This document shows, piece by piece, positions 1 through 9,064 of a stretch of DNA of 64,000 bases. Location of the stretch: the NCBI GenBank assembly GCA_035630295.1, contig DASQKY010000005.1, positions 62,001-126,000 of the forward strand, written 5' to 3'. The notes beneath the pieces were generated by a model. That model ran no database searches and had not been told where the DNA came from. It worked only from the letters and a program-made list of their open reading frames with translations. Source of the DNA: Acidimicrobiales bacterium. Lineage in GTDB: Bacteria; Actinomycetota; Acidimicrobiia; Acidimicrobiales; Iamiaceae. Every line of letters starts with the position of its first letter. The first letter of the stretch is position 1. The position numbers and the translations under genes are program-made.

Positions 1-112
1 CGGCCCGGCAGCTCGACCCGCCGGCCCAGCGGCAGGCGGGTCCCGGGGGCGCCACTCGGCCCCTCCCGCCCGGCCCGGCCACGGACCGATGGGGACGGCG
101 CCGCCCGCGACA

Positions 113-1807
113 TCAGCCCACGCTAGGGGCGACGGCGGCCCGAGCGGCCGATGCCGCCCAGCGGTAGTCGGCCTTTCCGGCCGGGGTGCGCTGCACCTGC
201 TCCACCACCACCAGGTGCTTGGGGAGCTTGTAGCCGGCCAGGTGGGCCCGGGCGTGGCCCCGCAGCTGGTCCAGGGTGGGGGCCGGGTGCCCGGAGGCGG
301 GCTGGACGACGGCGGTCACCGCGCTGCCCCACCGCTCGTCGTCCACCCCCACCACCAGGACGTCGGCCACGGCCGGGTGCCCGTGCAGGACCCCCTCGAC
401 CTCCTCCGGGTACACCTTCTCGCCGCCGGTGTTGATGCACTGGGAGCCCCGGCCCAGCAGGTGCACGGTGCCGTCCGCGCCCACCGTGCACATGTCCCCG
501 GAGAGCACCCAGCGCACCCCGTCGACGGTGACGAAGGTGGCCGCCGTCCGCTCCGGGTCGCCGTCGTAGCCCAGGGGGATGTGGCCCGAGGTGGCCAGCC
601 GGCCCACCACGTCGGAGCCCGGCTCCACCGGCCGCAGGTCGTCGTCCAGCACCGCGGTGGTGGGACCGACCGAGAACGAGGCCACGCCGCCGGCGGCCGC
701 CGCGCCGGTGTCGCCCTGTCCCGGCAGGGTGCGGGCCGCGCCCTGGATGCCGGATTCGGAGGAGCCCATGCCGTCGGTGAGCACGCAGGCCGGGAAGGCC
801 CGGACCAGCCGGGCCCGCACCGACGGGGACAGCGGCGCCGCCCCGTTGGCCACCGCGTAGAGGGAGGAGGTGTCCCACCGGCCCGGGTGGGCGGCCAGGC
901 TGTCGAGCAGGGGTTTGGCCACCGCGTCGCCCACCATGGTCAGGACGTTCACCCCTTCGGCCTCCACCAGGTCCCAGGTGGCCTCGGCCTCGAAGGAGCC
1001 CGGCACCAGCACCGTGGTGCCCCCGGCGAAGAGCCACATGAACGTGGTCCACTGGGCCGCGGCGTGCATCAGCGGGGCGATGGGCAGGTAGACCATCCGC
1101 TCCACGAACCGCTCGGCCAGCTGGGCCAGGTCGGTGACCGGGCCGTGGACGCGCAGCGGGTCGCCCCCGCCCAGGCAGGCGTGGAAGGCGTCCTCGTGGC
1201 GCCACAGCACCCCCTTGGGCAGGCCGGTGGTGCCCCCGGTGAGCATCAGGTAGTGGTCGTCGCCGGAGCGGCCCCCGGTGGCCACCGGCCCGGCCGGCGC
1301 CGCGGCCAGGGCGTCCTCGTAGGGCACCGCCCCGGGCAGGTCGGCCCGGCCGTCCCCTCCGTCGCCGCCGCTTGCCTCGCCGTCCTCGCCGGCCCGGTCG
1401 TCCACCACCAGCACGGCGGCCATGCCCTCCACCACGTCGACCACGCCGGCCACCGCGCCGGCCAGCGAGCGGTGGACGACCAGGGCCGAGGCCCGCGACA
1501 GCTCCAGCACGTGGCGCAGCTCGCCGGCCACGTAGCGGACGTTCACGTTGACCGGGACGGCCCGCAGCTTGAAGGCGGCCAGCATGGCCTCCAGGTACTC
1601 GGGGGCGTTGCGCAGGTCGATGGCCACCCGGTCGCCGGGGCCGATGCCGGCGGCCCGCAGGTGGTGGGCCAGCCGGTCGGCTCGCTGGTCCAGCCGGCCG
1701 TAGGTGGGCCGGGCCGGGCCGCACACCAGCGCCGTCCGCTCCGGCACCCGGCGGGCCGCCCACTCCCAGATGTCGGCCAGGTTGGGCGAGGCGGGGGCGT
1801 CGCGCAC
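113..1807 (-). CDS. Acyl-CoA synthetase (AMP-forming), steroid/fatty acid type
   Basis: This 564-residue protein is an adenylate-forming ligase that would activate a carboxylic acid to its acyl-CoA with ATP. The phosphate-binding loop LTGGTTGLPKG lies near residues 189-199, followed by a WRHED stretch and an APLMHAAAQW segment, both typical of the FadD19/FadD17 group that activates steroid side chains and long acyl chains. The SGD motif of the hinge and a C-terminal PAGKADYRW containing the catalytic lysine are present, so the enzyme looks complete. It starts 10 bases after the stop of the luciferase-like gene upstream and is very likely cotranscribed from the KstR-type promoter at about 3,000. 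The steroid substrate is inferred from the motifs and neighbours; another acyl acid is possible. Confidence 0.85.
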   Translation of the reverse strand: MRDAPASPNLADIWEWAARRVPERTALVCGPARPTYGRLDQRADRLAHHLRAAGIGPGDRVAIDLRNAPEYLEAMLAAFKLRAVPVNVNVRYVAGELRHVLELSRASALVVHRSLAGAVAGVVDVVEGMAAVLVVDDRAGEDGEASGGDGGDGRADLPGAVPYEDALAAAPAGPVATGGRSGDDHYLMLTGGTTGLPKGVLWRHEDAFHACLGGGDPLRVHGPVTDLAQLAERFVERMVYLPIAPLMHAAAQWTTFMWLFAGGTTVLVPGSFEAEATWDLVEAEGVNVLTMVGDAVAKPLLDSLAAHPGRWDTSSLYAVANGAAPLSPSVRARLVRAFPACVLTDGMGSSESGIQGAARTLPGQGDTGAAAAGGVASFSVGPTTAVLDDDLRPVEPGSDVVGRLATSGHIPLGYDGDPERTAATFVTVDGVRWVLSGDMCTVGADGTVHLLGRGSQCINTGGEKVYPEEVEGVLHGHPAVADVLVVGVDDERWGSAVTAVVQPASGHPAPTLDQLRGHARAHLAGYKLPKHLVVVEQVQRTPAGKADYRWAASAARAAVAPSVG

Positions 1808-1816
1808 GCGCCAGGC

Positions 1817-2986
1817 CTACGCCACGTCGAGGCCGTCGACCACGCCGGGCACCTCGCCCCCGACCGAGGCGGCGTGGGCCTGGCGGTAGCGGGTGGTGGA
1901 GTGCATCGGGTCGGTGTCGAAGCGGGGGATGACCTCCCGGCCGAACAGCTCCATGGACGCCACCACCGTCTCGGTGGGCAGCGTGTTGGTGGTGGGGCTG
2001 AAGGTGAGCTGGTCGAAGCCCAGGTCGACCCAGCGCTGGATGGACCGGGCGCAGTCGTCGGGGTCGCCGATGGCCACGTAGCCCTCGAACGAGAGCTGCT
2101 CGACCTGCTCGGGGGTGGGCTCGGGGATCTTGTTCGGCCACTCGGGCAGGGTCTTGGGCCGGGGCACGTTGTCGAGCCAGTGGTAGGCCAGGGTCGAGTA
2201 GTAGTTCATGCCCATGGTCGAGGCCACCTCGAAGGCCTTGGCCCGGTCCTCCATGCACAGCATGTTGGTCACGCCCATGATGTTGTCGTTGACGTAGTCG
2301 CCGACTGGCGTGGCCCCCCCGATGGCCGCCTTGTAGGCGTTGATGAGGGGCTCCATCTGCTGGGGCTTGCCCAGGGCGAAGCAGAAGGCGCCCAGGCCCA
2401 GCTCCCCGGCCTCGGTGAAGGTGCCGGGGCTGCCGGCCGCCACCCACATGGCCGGGTGGGCGGCGCCGTGGGGGCAGGGGAAGATCTTCCGCTCCGGGAC
2501 CGAGAAGTGCTCGCCGTCGTAGGAGTAGGGCGCGTCGGCCCACATCTTGGGGATCTCGCGGATGGCCTCCCGCCACATGCCCTTGGTGTCATCCACGCTG
2601 GGGATGCCGAAGCCCAGGACCTCGGTCGACGACGAGCCCCGGCCGGTGCCGAACTCGAAGCGGTTGCTGGTCAGGTGGTCGAGCAGGGCGACGTTCTCGG
2701 CGATGCGCACCGGCTTGTTGACCGCCGGGGTGATGTTGAAGATGGCCGAGCCCAGGTGGACCCGCTCGGTCTGCGCCGCGCAGAAGGCCAGGAAGGCCTC
2801 GGGCCCGGGCATGTGGGAGTACTCGTCCAGGAAGTGGTGCTGGGGGCACCACACGTACTTGAAGGCGTAGGCGTCGGCCGCCTTGGCGATCTCCACGTTG
2901 CGGAAGATGCGCCGGTGCTCGGCGTGCGGGTCCCGGTCCCGCTCGAACTGGGGCACGAACAGCTGGGCGAACACTCCGAACTCCAT
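1817..2986 (-). CDS. Luciferase-like (LLM class) flavin/F420-dependent oxidoreductase
   Basis: The 389-residue product begins MEFGVFAQLFVPQFERDRD and has the TIM-barrel layout of bacterial luciferase-like monooxygenases, including a conserved GTGRGSS turn and a WVAAGSPGTF segment in the C-terminal half. These enzymes use reduced FMN or F420 on varied substrates; the real substrate cannot be read here. The reading frame stays open 25 codons further upstream, but that extension crosses a 24-bp operator and a hairpin, so the ATG at 2986 is chosen. The KstR-type palindrome sits 12 bases upstream of this ATG, suggesting sterol-responsive repression together with the acyl-CoA ligase downstream. Confidence 0.8.
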   Translation of the reverse strand: MEFGVFAQLFVPQFERDRDPHAEHRRIFRNVEIAKAADAYAFKYVWCPQHHFLDEYSHMPGPEAFLAFCAAQTERVHLGSAIFNITPAVNKPVRIAENVALLDHLTSNRFEFGTGRGSSSTEVLGFGIPSVDDTKGMWREAIREIPKMWADAPYSYDGEHFSVPERKIFPCPHGAAHPAMWVAAGSPGTFTEAGELGLGAFCFALGKPQQMEPLINAYKAAIGGATPVGDYVNDNIMGVTNMLCMEDRAKAFEVASTMGMNYYSTLAYHWLDNVPRPKTLPEWPNKIPEPTPEQVEQLSFEGYVAIGDPDDCARSIQRWVDLGFDQLTFSPTTNTLPTETVVASMELFGREVIPRFDTDPMHSTTRYRQAHAASVGGEVPGVVDGLDVA

Positions 2987-2992
2987 GCCCCC

Positions 2993-3016
2993 CAAACTAG
3001 AACACGTTCTAGTTTG
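2993..3016. promoter_or_regulatory. KstR-type operator
   Basis: A perfect 11-bp inverted repeat with a 2-base spacer. Its core TAGAACACGTTCTA (2998-3011) matches the TnnAACnnGTTnnA motif known for the cholesterol regulator KstR of mycobacteria and rhodococci. It is 12 bases upstream of the luciferase-like gene at 2986. Confidence 0.8.
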
Positions 3017-3026
3017 TGTCCAGCAC

Positions 3027-3080
3027 CCCCCTCCCGTTCTCGGCACCTTTTCGTACCGCATGGGGACGAAAAGGTGCCGG
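3027..3080. repeat. Extragenic palindromic repeat, copy 1
   Basis: A 14-bp perfect stem (3041-3054 with 3066-3079) around an 11-base loop containing CCGCATGGGG, preceded by the lead-in CTCCCGTTCTCGGCAC. A second copy with the same lead-in, a related loop and changed stem bases lies at about 62,929-62,976. It could also end transcription, though there is no clear T tract. Confidence 0.6.
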
Positions 3081-3109
3081 GTTCCCCGGCGAGGAGTGGG
3101 AGGCGTAGG

Positions 3110-3128
3110 TTCTGACGGGTCGTCAGAA
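3110..3128. promoter_or_regulatory. Shared palindromic operator, site 1
   Basis: TTCTGACGGGTCGTCAGAA is an inverted repeat with 8-bp arms and a GGT centre, ending 22 bases before the CoA-transferase start. The inner 15 bases recur at 11,361, 17,468 and, with one change, 25,273, each time in front of a catabolic gene. This is the layout of a TetR-family operator; the regulator is not in the window. Confidence 0.75.
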
Positions 3129-3150
3129 CTCGTCCCCCGAGGAGGAAGCC

Positions 3151-4395
3151 ATGGCCGGTCGGGAGCGGAGCGGGCCCCTGGCCGGGGTGCGCGTCGTGGA
3201 GTGCTCGATGCTGGGGCCGGGGGCCATCACCACCCACCTGGCCGACCTGGGGGCCGAGGTCATCAAGGTCGAGCCCCCGGCCGGGGACTACATCCGCCGC
3301 ATGACCTGGCCCATCGTGGAGGGCACCTCGCTCATGCACCTGCACATCAGCCGGGGCAAGCGCTCGATCGTGCTCGACCTCCGCACCCCCGAGGGGGCCG
3401 AGGTGTTCCGCGACCTGGCCCGCGGGGCCGACGCCGTGGTCGAGGCCATGCGGCCCGGGGGCCTGGAGCGCCGGGGCCTGGGCTACGACGCGCTCCGGGA
3501 GGTCAACCCCCGCCTCGTCTTCTGCACCATCTCCGGCTACGGCGCCACCGGCCCCTACGCCACGCTGCCCAGCCACGGCATCGCCTACGACGCGTGGGCC
3601 GGCCTGGTCCAACCCGAGGCCACCGGCGACGGCTTCTGCGCCATCCCCGAGCACCCGTCGGTGGGCATCCACGCCGGGCCCCTGTTCGGGGCGCTGGGCA
3701 TCCTGGCCGGCGTCACCCGGGCCCGGGCCACCGGCCAGGGGTGCCGGTTGGAGGTAGCCCAGAGCGACGCCGCCGCGGCCATGGACTGGCTGCGCAGCGA
3801 GACCTACCGGGCCTACGAGCGGCCCGAGGACGAGGTGACCGGCAACGAGGCCGACGGCTTCGAGCGCCGGGCTCCGGGCACGGCCGGGATGCGCGACGGG
3901 GTGCGCTACCAGTTCTACGAGAGCGCGGACGGGCACGTGCTGTTCATGGCCTCGGAGCGGGAGCTGTGGAGGAACTTCTGCGAGGGCATCGGCCGGCCCG
4001 AGCTGTTCGAGGCCCACCCCGGCTCGCAGTACGCCGACCACGCCCGGGGCGACACCGCCCTGCAGGCCGTCCTCCGCGACGTGTTCCGCCAGCGCACCAC
4101 GGCCGAGTGGGTGGCCTTCGGCGACGAGCACGACACCCCCATCGCCCCGGTCAACACCCCCGAGACCATCGCCGCCGACCCCCAGTTCCAGGACCGGATG
4201 CCGTGGATCCCCCAGGAGGTGGTGGGGACCGACCAGCTCCCCTCCCCCCTCAAGTTCGCCGACGTCCCGCTGCCCGTGCCGGCCAAGGCCCCCACCGTGG
4301 GCCAGCACACCGACGAGGTCCTCACCGAGGTCCTGGCCTACACCCCCGACCGCATCGCCACCCTCCGCACCTCCGGCGCCCTCGGCCCCACCTGA
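3151..4395 (+). CDS. CaiB/BaiF family (family III) CoA-transferase
   Basis: The 414-residue protein carries the family III CoA-transferase layout: an N-terminal GVRVVECSMLGPGAITTHLA segment followed by GAEVIKVEPP, the FCTISGYGATGPY stretch ahead of the YDAWAGL region that holds the catalytic aspartate, and a C-terminal PIAPVNTPETIAADPQF segment. Such enzymes move CoA between carboxylic acids; several members act as acyl-CoA racemases in steroid side-chain catabolism, so racemase activity is an alternative. The start ATG has a GAGGAGGAAG ribosome-binding site. A shared palindromic operator lies just upstream, tying it to the other catabolic genes of the block. Confidence 0.85.
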   Translation: MAGRERSGPLAGVRVVECSMLGPGAITTHLADLGAEVIKVEPPAGDYIRRMTWPIVEGTSLMHLHISRGKRSIVLDLRTPEGAEVFRDLARGADAVVEAMRPGGLERRGLGYDALREVNPRLVFCTISGYGATGPYATLPSHGIAYDAWAGLVQPEATGDGFCAIPEHPSVGIHAGPLFGALGILAGVTRARATGQGCRLEVAQSDAAAAMDWLRSETYRAYERPEDEVTGNEADGFERRAPGTAGMRDGVRYQFYESADGHVLFMASERELWRNFCEGIGRPELFEAHPGSQYADHARGDTALQAVLRDVFRQRTTAEWVAFGDEHDTPIAPVNTPETIAADPQFQDRMPWIPQEVVGTDQLPSPLKFADVPLPVPAKAPTVGQHTDEVLTEVLAYTPDRIATLRTSGALGPT

Positions 4396-4399
4396 CCGG

Positions 4400-5089
4400 T
4401 CAGCGAGGGGCGAAGGGGCTCGACGGCGCCGGGACCATGAGCTCCTCGCGCCAGGCGGTGCACCACTGGCGGCGGGTCGCCGGCCAGCCGGCCACCGGCG
4501 GGCCGCCCTCGACGCCGGCCAGCAGGAGGGCGGTGTGGGCGGCCAGGTCGGCCACCCACACGGTGACCACCTCCACGTCGGTCATCAGCACCTCGAACGC
4601 CCCCACCAGGTGCACCCCGAAGGTGGCCGCGATGGGAGCCCACCGCTCGACCAGGGCGGCCAGGTACTCGGGGCCGGCCCCGGGGTGGACCCGGGTCAGC
4701 TCGTGCACCGCCACCTCGCCCCGGACCCCGGCCGCGGCCCGGGCCGCCGGGTCGGGGGCGGTGGGAGTCGCCAGCAGCAACCGGTCGATGCCGCCGGTGC
4801 GGTTCCGGTGGGCCTCGTCCCACCAGCCGGCCAGCTGCGTGTTGGCCGCTTTGGCCAGGTTGGTGCGCCGGGCCAGGCGCTCCCACCCGTCCCACCCGTC
4901 GACCACCTCCCACAGGTTGACCACCTGGGGCCAGCGGCCGGTGGTGCCCACCACCTCCCAGGTGCCGGCCAGGGCCAGGCCCCCGTCGGCCACCGCGGCG
5001 GCGTCGAAGCGCACCACGTGGTCCATGTAGGGCGCCGCCCCCCGCCCCACCACGTCCACGATCTCGTGCAGGTACAGCGGCCGCTCCAC
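4400..5089 (-). CDS. NIPSNAP-like hypothetical protein
   Basis: A 229-residue soluble protein with no signal or membrane segment. It begins MERPLYLHEIVDVVGRGAAPYMDHV and has two half-repeats with HELTRVHPGAGPEYLAALVERWAPIA in the second, which resembles the NIPSNAP/Dabb type of alpha-beta barrel domains often found near steroid and acyl-CoA genes. The stop is only 4 bases from the stop of the convergent CoA-transferase. No catalytic residues can be named, and the family call rests on general resemblance. Confidence 0.5.
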   Translation of the reverse strand: MERPLYLHEIVDVVGRGAAPYMDHVVRFDAAAVADGGLALAGTWEVVGTTGRWPQVVNLWEVVDGWDGWERLARRTNLAKAANTQLAGWWDEAHRNRTGGIDRLLLATPTAPDPAARAAAGVRGEVAVHELTRVHPGAGPEYLAALVERWAPIAATFGVHLVGAFEVLMTDVEVVTVWVADLAAHTALLLAGVEGGPPVAGWPATRRQWCTAWREELMVPAPSSPFAPR

Positions 5090-5131
5090 CGGCCCAGCGT
5101 GCCACCCCCGCCGCTCAGGCCGGGGCGGGGG

Positions 5132-6709
5132 TCATCCGGTGAAGCGGGCGTCGGCCGTCACCGGCTGGGCCGGCGGCGCCGTGCCCGTCTGGTCGGGCGG
5201 GACCACCACCACCCGGGCGGCCACGTCGACCACGTGGTCCACGCTGACCGTCCCGTCAGGCACGGTGGCGTCGCTGACCACCTTGAACTCGGCGTGGAGG
5301 GCATCGGCGGTGAGGTCGACCACGGTGTAGCCCCGCTGCCGGGCGTTGACGTACTCGACGTAGGGCAGCCCCCGGGCCAGGGTCTCGGCCACGTCGGTCA
5401 GGGCGGCGTCGGTGAAGGCCGAGGAGATCGACGTGCCCACCAGCTCGGTGCCGATGCGCTCGGTGGCCACGTCGTCGAGGTCGTGGTGCATGCGGGCCAC
5501 GCCGGCGGCGTGGATGTCGCCGGTGCACACCACCGGGTTGGGCCGCTGGCGCAGCACCTCCCACACCCGCTGGCGGTCCTGCGGGTAGCCGTCCCACTGG
5601 TCGGTGTTGAAGTAGGGACCGAAGGGCAGCGGCGTGAACACCGTCTGCTGGCCCACCACGTCCCACACCGCGGTGGACCGGCCCAGGCCGGAGGTGAGCC
5701 AGGACCGCTGCTCGGCGCCCAGCATGGACCGGTCGACGGCGGTGCGCTCCGGGCAGTCGGCCAGCTCGCCGCCGCAGGGGGCCGGGTCGCGGTACTGGCG
5801 CCCGTCCAGCATGTGGAAGGTGGCCAGGTCGCCCCACGAGAAGCTGCGGTAGATCTCGAGGCCGGGCCCGGTGGGGGCGGTGAGGCGCACGGGCTGGTGC
5901 TCGAACCAGGCCCGGTAGCCGGCGGTGCGCCGGGCCCGGACCTGGGCCGCGGTCTGGCCGTCGGCCCCCCAGTCGCCGGCGTAGTTGTTGTCGACCTCGT
6001 GGTCGTCCCACACCGGGATCACCGGCGCCGAGGCGTGGGCGGCCTGCAGGTCGGGGTCGGTCTTGTACTGGGCGTAGCGGTTGCGGTACTCGGCCAGCGT
6101 GAAGCACTCGCCGGGGGTGTGGGCCCGGACCGGGCCGGAGCCGCCGTTCTCGTAGATGTAGTCGCCCAGGTGGAGCCACAGGTCGCAGCCCTCGCCGGCC
6201 AGGCTGCGCAGCGCCGTGTAGTAGCCGGAGGTGTAGCTCTGGCACGAGGCCAGGGCGAAGCGCAGGGCGGGGGTGCCGCCGGCGGGCAGGGTGCGGCCCC
6301 GCCCCACCGGGCTGGTGAAGGTCTCGGCGGTGAAGCGCACCCACCACTCGCCGTCGGGCTCGAGGCCGTCGACCACGACGTGGACGGTGTGGGCCAGGTC
6401 CGCGGTGGCCACCACGGCGCCGGACCGCACCACCTGGGCGAAGCCGGCGTCGGAGGCCACCTCCCAGCCGACGGTGACCGGGTCGGGGCCCACGCCCCCG
6501 CCACCGACGGGATCGGGGGCCAGGCGGGTCCAGGCCACGAAGCCGTCGGCGGTGGGGTCGCCGGTGGCCACGCCCAGGGTGAACGGGTCGTCGACCAGGG
6601 CCCGGGCCTGGGCGCCGAGCAGGGCGGGCAGGCCGGCGTTGCGGAGGCGGAGGGCGGCGACGGCGGCCGCCGTCCCCATGATGAGCGAGCGGCGGCCGAT
6701 GGGCTCCAT
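5132..6709 (-). CDS. PhoD-like alkaline phosphatase/phosphodiesterase, Tat-exported
   Basis: The 525-residue product starts MEPIGRRSLIMGTAAAVAAL, a short twin-arginine signal. It then has the PhoD N-terminal domain (LGVATGDPTADGFVAWTRLAP) and a calcineurin-like metallophosphatase domain with HLGDYIYENGG and VWDDHEVDNNYAGDWG, where the metal-binding Asp, Asn and His residues sit. PhoD enzymes hydrolyse phosphate mono- and diesters outside the membrane. A GTG 18 bases further upstream would add six residues, but the ATG at 6709 puts the RR pair in the usual place. It is transcribed away from the fused acyl-CoA dehydrogenase, with the KstR-type site in the shared 91-base gap. Confidence 0.85.
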   Translation of the reverse strand: MEPIGRRSLIMGTAAAVAALRLRNAGLPALLGAQARALVDDPFTLGVATGDPTADGFVAWTRLAPDPVGGGGVGPDPVTVGWEVASDAGFAQVVRSGAVVATADLAHTVHVVVDGLEPDGEWWVRFTAETFTSPVGRGRTLPAGGTPALRFALASCQSYTSGYYTALRSLAGEGCDLWLHLGDYIYENGGSGPVRAHTPGECFTLAEYRNRYAQYKTDPDLQAAHASAPVIPVWDDHEVDNNYAGDWGADGQTAAQVRARRTAGYRAWFEHQPVRLTAPTGPGLEIYRSFSWGDLATFHMLDGRQYRDPAPCGGELADCPERTAVDRSMLGAEQRSWLTSGLGRSTAVWDVVGQQTVFTPLPFGPYFNTDQWDGYPQDRQRVWEVLRQRPNPVVCTGDIHAAGVARMHHDLDDVATERIGTELVGTSISSAFTDAALTDVAETLARGLPYVEYVNARQRGYTVVDLTADALHAEFKVVSDATVPDGTVSVDHVVDVAARVVVVPPDQTGTAPPAQPVTADARFTG

Positions 6710-6776
6710 GGCCGGGCATGGTGCCACAGGCCCGGCGCCCCGGCCGGGGCAACGCCCGCCCGTGACGCCACCCCCT

Positions 6777-6790
6777 TAGAACGCGTTCTA
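6777..6790. promoter_or_regulatory. KstR-type operator
   Basis: TAGAACGCGTTCTA is a perfect 14-bp palindrome matching TnnAACnnGTTnnA and ends 10 bases before the GTG of the fused acyl-CoA dehydrogenase. It probably controls that gene and perhaps the divergent phosphatase. Confidence 0.8.
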
Positions 6791-6800
6791 GCATCGGCCC

Positions 6801-9038
6801 GTGGACCTGACCCTGACCGACGAGCAGGAGCTGATCCGCGACAGCGTGGCCCGGCTGCTGGCCAAGCGCTCCGGCCCCGAGCAGGTCCGGGCGGCCGAGG
6901 CCACCGGTTTCGACCCCGAGCTGTGGGGCGCGCTGGTAGCCGTGGGGCTGCCGGCCATGGCCCTCCCCGAGGACGTGGGCGGCGGCGGGTCGACCCTGGC
7001 CGGGCTGGGGATCGCCGTGGAGGCCTGCGGCGCGGCCCTGGCCTCGGCCCCCGTGGTGGAGGTGGCCGTGGCCGGCCGGGCCCTGGCCCGCCACGGCCGG
7101 GCCGAGGAGGCGGCCCGGGTGGCCGCCGGGGCGGTGGTGGTCGTCGCCCCCCGGCCCGCGGCCGACGGCGTCGCCACCCTGGTGCCCGGGGCGGGGGCCG
7201 CCGAGGGGGCCGTGGTCCTCCACCGCGGCCACCTGGTGCTCGCTCCCCACGACCCCGGCGCCCCGGTCCCCCGCGCCCTCAGCGCCCTGGGGGCGGCGGA
7301 CGTGGCCGTCGACCACGACCTGGTGGTCCTGGCAGCCGAACCCGACGCCGAGGCCGCCCACACCCGGCTGGCCGACGAGTGGCGGTCCCTCACCGCGGCG
7401 TGGCTGGTCGGCCTGGCCCAGCACAGCCTGGACCTGGCCGTCCGCTACGCCACCGAGCGCCACCAGTTCGGCGTGCCCATCGGCTCGTTCCAGGCCCTCC
7501 AGCACCGCATGGCCGACCGGGCCACCGACGTGGAGGGGGCCCGCCTGCTGGCCCGCAAGGCCCTGTGGGCCCTCGACGGCGGCGAGCCCGAGGCCGCCGC
7601 CCACCCGGCCATGGCCTTCGCCCGGGCCGCCGAGGTGGCTCAGCGCACGGCGTCGGACGCCCTCCACGTCCACGGCGGCTACGGCTTCATGGAGGAGTAC
7701 GACGTCCAGCTCGCCTTCCGCCGGGCCAAGGCCGTGCGTCTCCTCGTCGGCGACCCCCACGACGACCTGGCCGCGGTGACCGACCGCTGCTTCGGCCCCG
7801 TGGGGGCGCCCCTCCCCGACGCCGCCTCGGTCGTGCTGGGCCCGGTCGATCCGGCCCGCCGCCCGGCGCGCCCCCGGGCCGAGGGCCTGGACTTCCGCCT
7901 CCCCGAGGCGGTGGAGGCCTTCCGGTCCGAGGCCCGGGCCTTCCTGGGCCGCCACGTCACCGACGAGGTGATCGAGACCGCCCACCGCACCGGCACCGTC
8001 CACGACTGGGGCCTGCACCGGGCCATGGCCGCCGAGGGCTGGATCTCGGCCGGGTGGCCCGCCGAGTGGGGCGGCCAGGGCCGGTCGCCGCTGGAGATGA
8101 ACGCCCTCACCGAGGAGATGTACCTCTCCGGCGCCCCGGTCGACGGCCTCGGCGTCGCCACCCTGGTGGCCCACACCCTCCTGCACGAGGGGACCGAGTG
8201 GCAGAAGGGCGAGATCATCCCCCGGATCCTCTCGGGCGAGGTGCTGGTCTGCCTGGGCTACAGCGAGCCCGACGCAGGCAGCGACGTCGCCGCCTGCGCC
8301 ACCCGAGCCGTGCGCGACGGCGACGAGTGGGTGGTCAACGGCCAGAAGATGTTCACCACGCTGGCCCACGAGAGCCAGTACGTGTTCCTGCTGACCCGGA
8401 CCGACACCGAGGCGGCCAAGCACAAGGGCCTGACCATGTTCGTGGTGCCCATGGACACGCCGGGCATCGGCGTCACCCCGGTGCCCACCATGGGCGGCGA
8501 GCGCACCAACATCACCTGGTACGACGACGTGCGGGTGCCGGACCGCTACCGGGTCGGCGAGGTCGACGGCGGGTGGAAGGTGATGATGACCGCCCTCGTC
8601 TTCGAGCGGAACTCGGCCTGGTACGGCGAGGCGGTGCGGCTCCTGGCCCACGGCCTCCGCTGGGCCCGGTCCACCGGGCGCATCGACGAGCCGTCGGTGC
8701 GGGAGCGGCTGGCCCGGGCCGCCATCGGCAACGAGGTGGCCAACCTGCTGGGGTGGCGGGCGGCGTGGCTGGCCTCCACCGGGGCCCTCCCGGGGGTCGA
8801 GGGCACCATGGCCAAGCTGGCCACCACCGAGCACTACCAGCGGGTGGCCGACGACCTCATGGACGTGCTGGGGGCGGAGGGCCTGCGCCGCCACGGCGAG
8901 CCCGGGGCCGCGGCCGACGGGTGGATCGAGGCCACCTACCGGCACTGCCAGGTGACCACCATCTACGGCGGCACCTCCGAGGTCCTCCGCGGCATCATCG
9001 CCGAGCGGGCCCTGGGCCTCCCCCGGGGCCGGGCCTGA
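6801..9038 (+). CDS. Double-domain acyl-CoA dehydrogenase, FadE34-like
   Basis: At 745 residues this is two acyl-CoA dehydrogenase domains in one chain. The N-terminal half (about 1-350) contains TERHQFGVPIGSFQALQHRMAD cut short of a normal start domain and GGYGFMEEYDVQ near 292. The C-terminal half (about 365-745) has YSEPDAGSDVAAC near 487 and YGGTSEVLRGI near 721. This matches FadE34 of Mycobacterium tuberculosis (Rv3573c), a fused dehydrogenase of the cholesterol side chain, in both length and architecture. The GTG start lies directly after the KstR-type operator, and a terminator follows the gene. The specific steroid substrate is inferred from the family. Confidence 0.85.
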   Translation: MDLTLTDEQELIRDSVARLLAKRSGPEQVRAAEATGFDPELWGALVAVGLPAMALPEDVGGGGSTLAGLGIAVEACGAALASAPVVEVAVAGRALARHGRAEEAARVAAGAVVVVAPRPAADGVATLVPGAGAAEGAVVLHRGHLVLAPHDPGAPVPRALSALGAADVAVDHDLVVLAAEPDAEAAHTRLADEWRSLTAAWLVGLAQHSLDLAVRYATERHQFGVPIGSFQALQHRMADRATDVEGARLLARKALWALDGGEPEAAAHPAMAFARAAEVAQRTASDALHVHGGYGFMEEYDVQLAFRRAKAVRLLVGDPHDDLAAVTDRCFGPVGAPLPDAASVVLGPVDPARRPARPRAEGLDFRLPEAVEAFRSEARAFLGRHVTDEVIETAHRTGTVHDWGLHRAMAAEGWISAGWPAEWGGQGRSPLEMNALTEEMYLSGAPVDGLGVATLVAHTLLHEGTEWQKGEIIPRILSGEVLVCLGYSEPDAGSDVAACATRAVRDGDEWVVNGQKMFTTLAHESQYVFLLTRTDTEAAKHKGLTMFVVPMDTPGIGVTPVPTMGGERTNITWYDDVRVPDRYRVGEVDGGWKVMMTALVFERNSAWYGEAVRLLAHGLRWARSTGRIDEPSVRERLARAAIGNEVANLLGWRAAWLASTGALPGVEGTMAKLATTEHYQRVADDLMDVLGAEGLRRHGEPGAAADGWIEATYRHCQVTTIYGGTSEVLRGIIAERALGLPRGRA

Positions 9039-9064
9039 CCCCCGGCCCGAGCCGGCGCCAGCCC

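Noticed and set aside
1-112. A gene end at the window start
   Set aside because: No frame with a recognisable product or clear start; left unannotated.
89-3115. A 1,008-codon open frame on the plus strand opposite the ligase and luciferase-like genes
   Set aside because: It is rich in Gly, His, Pro and Val and has no domain; a shadow of the minus-strand genes caused by high GC.
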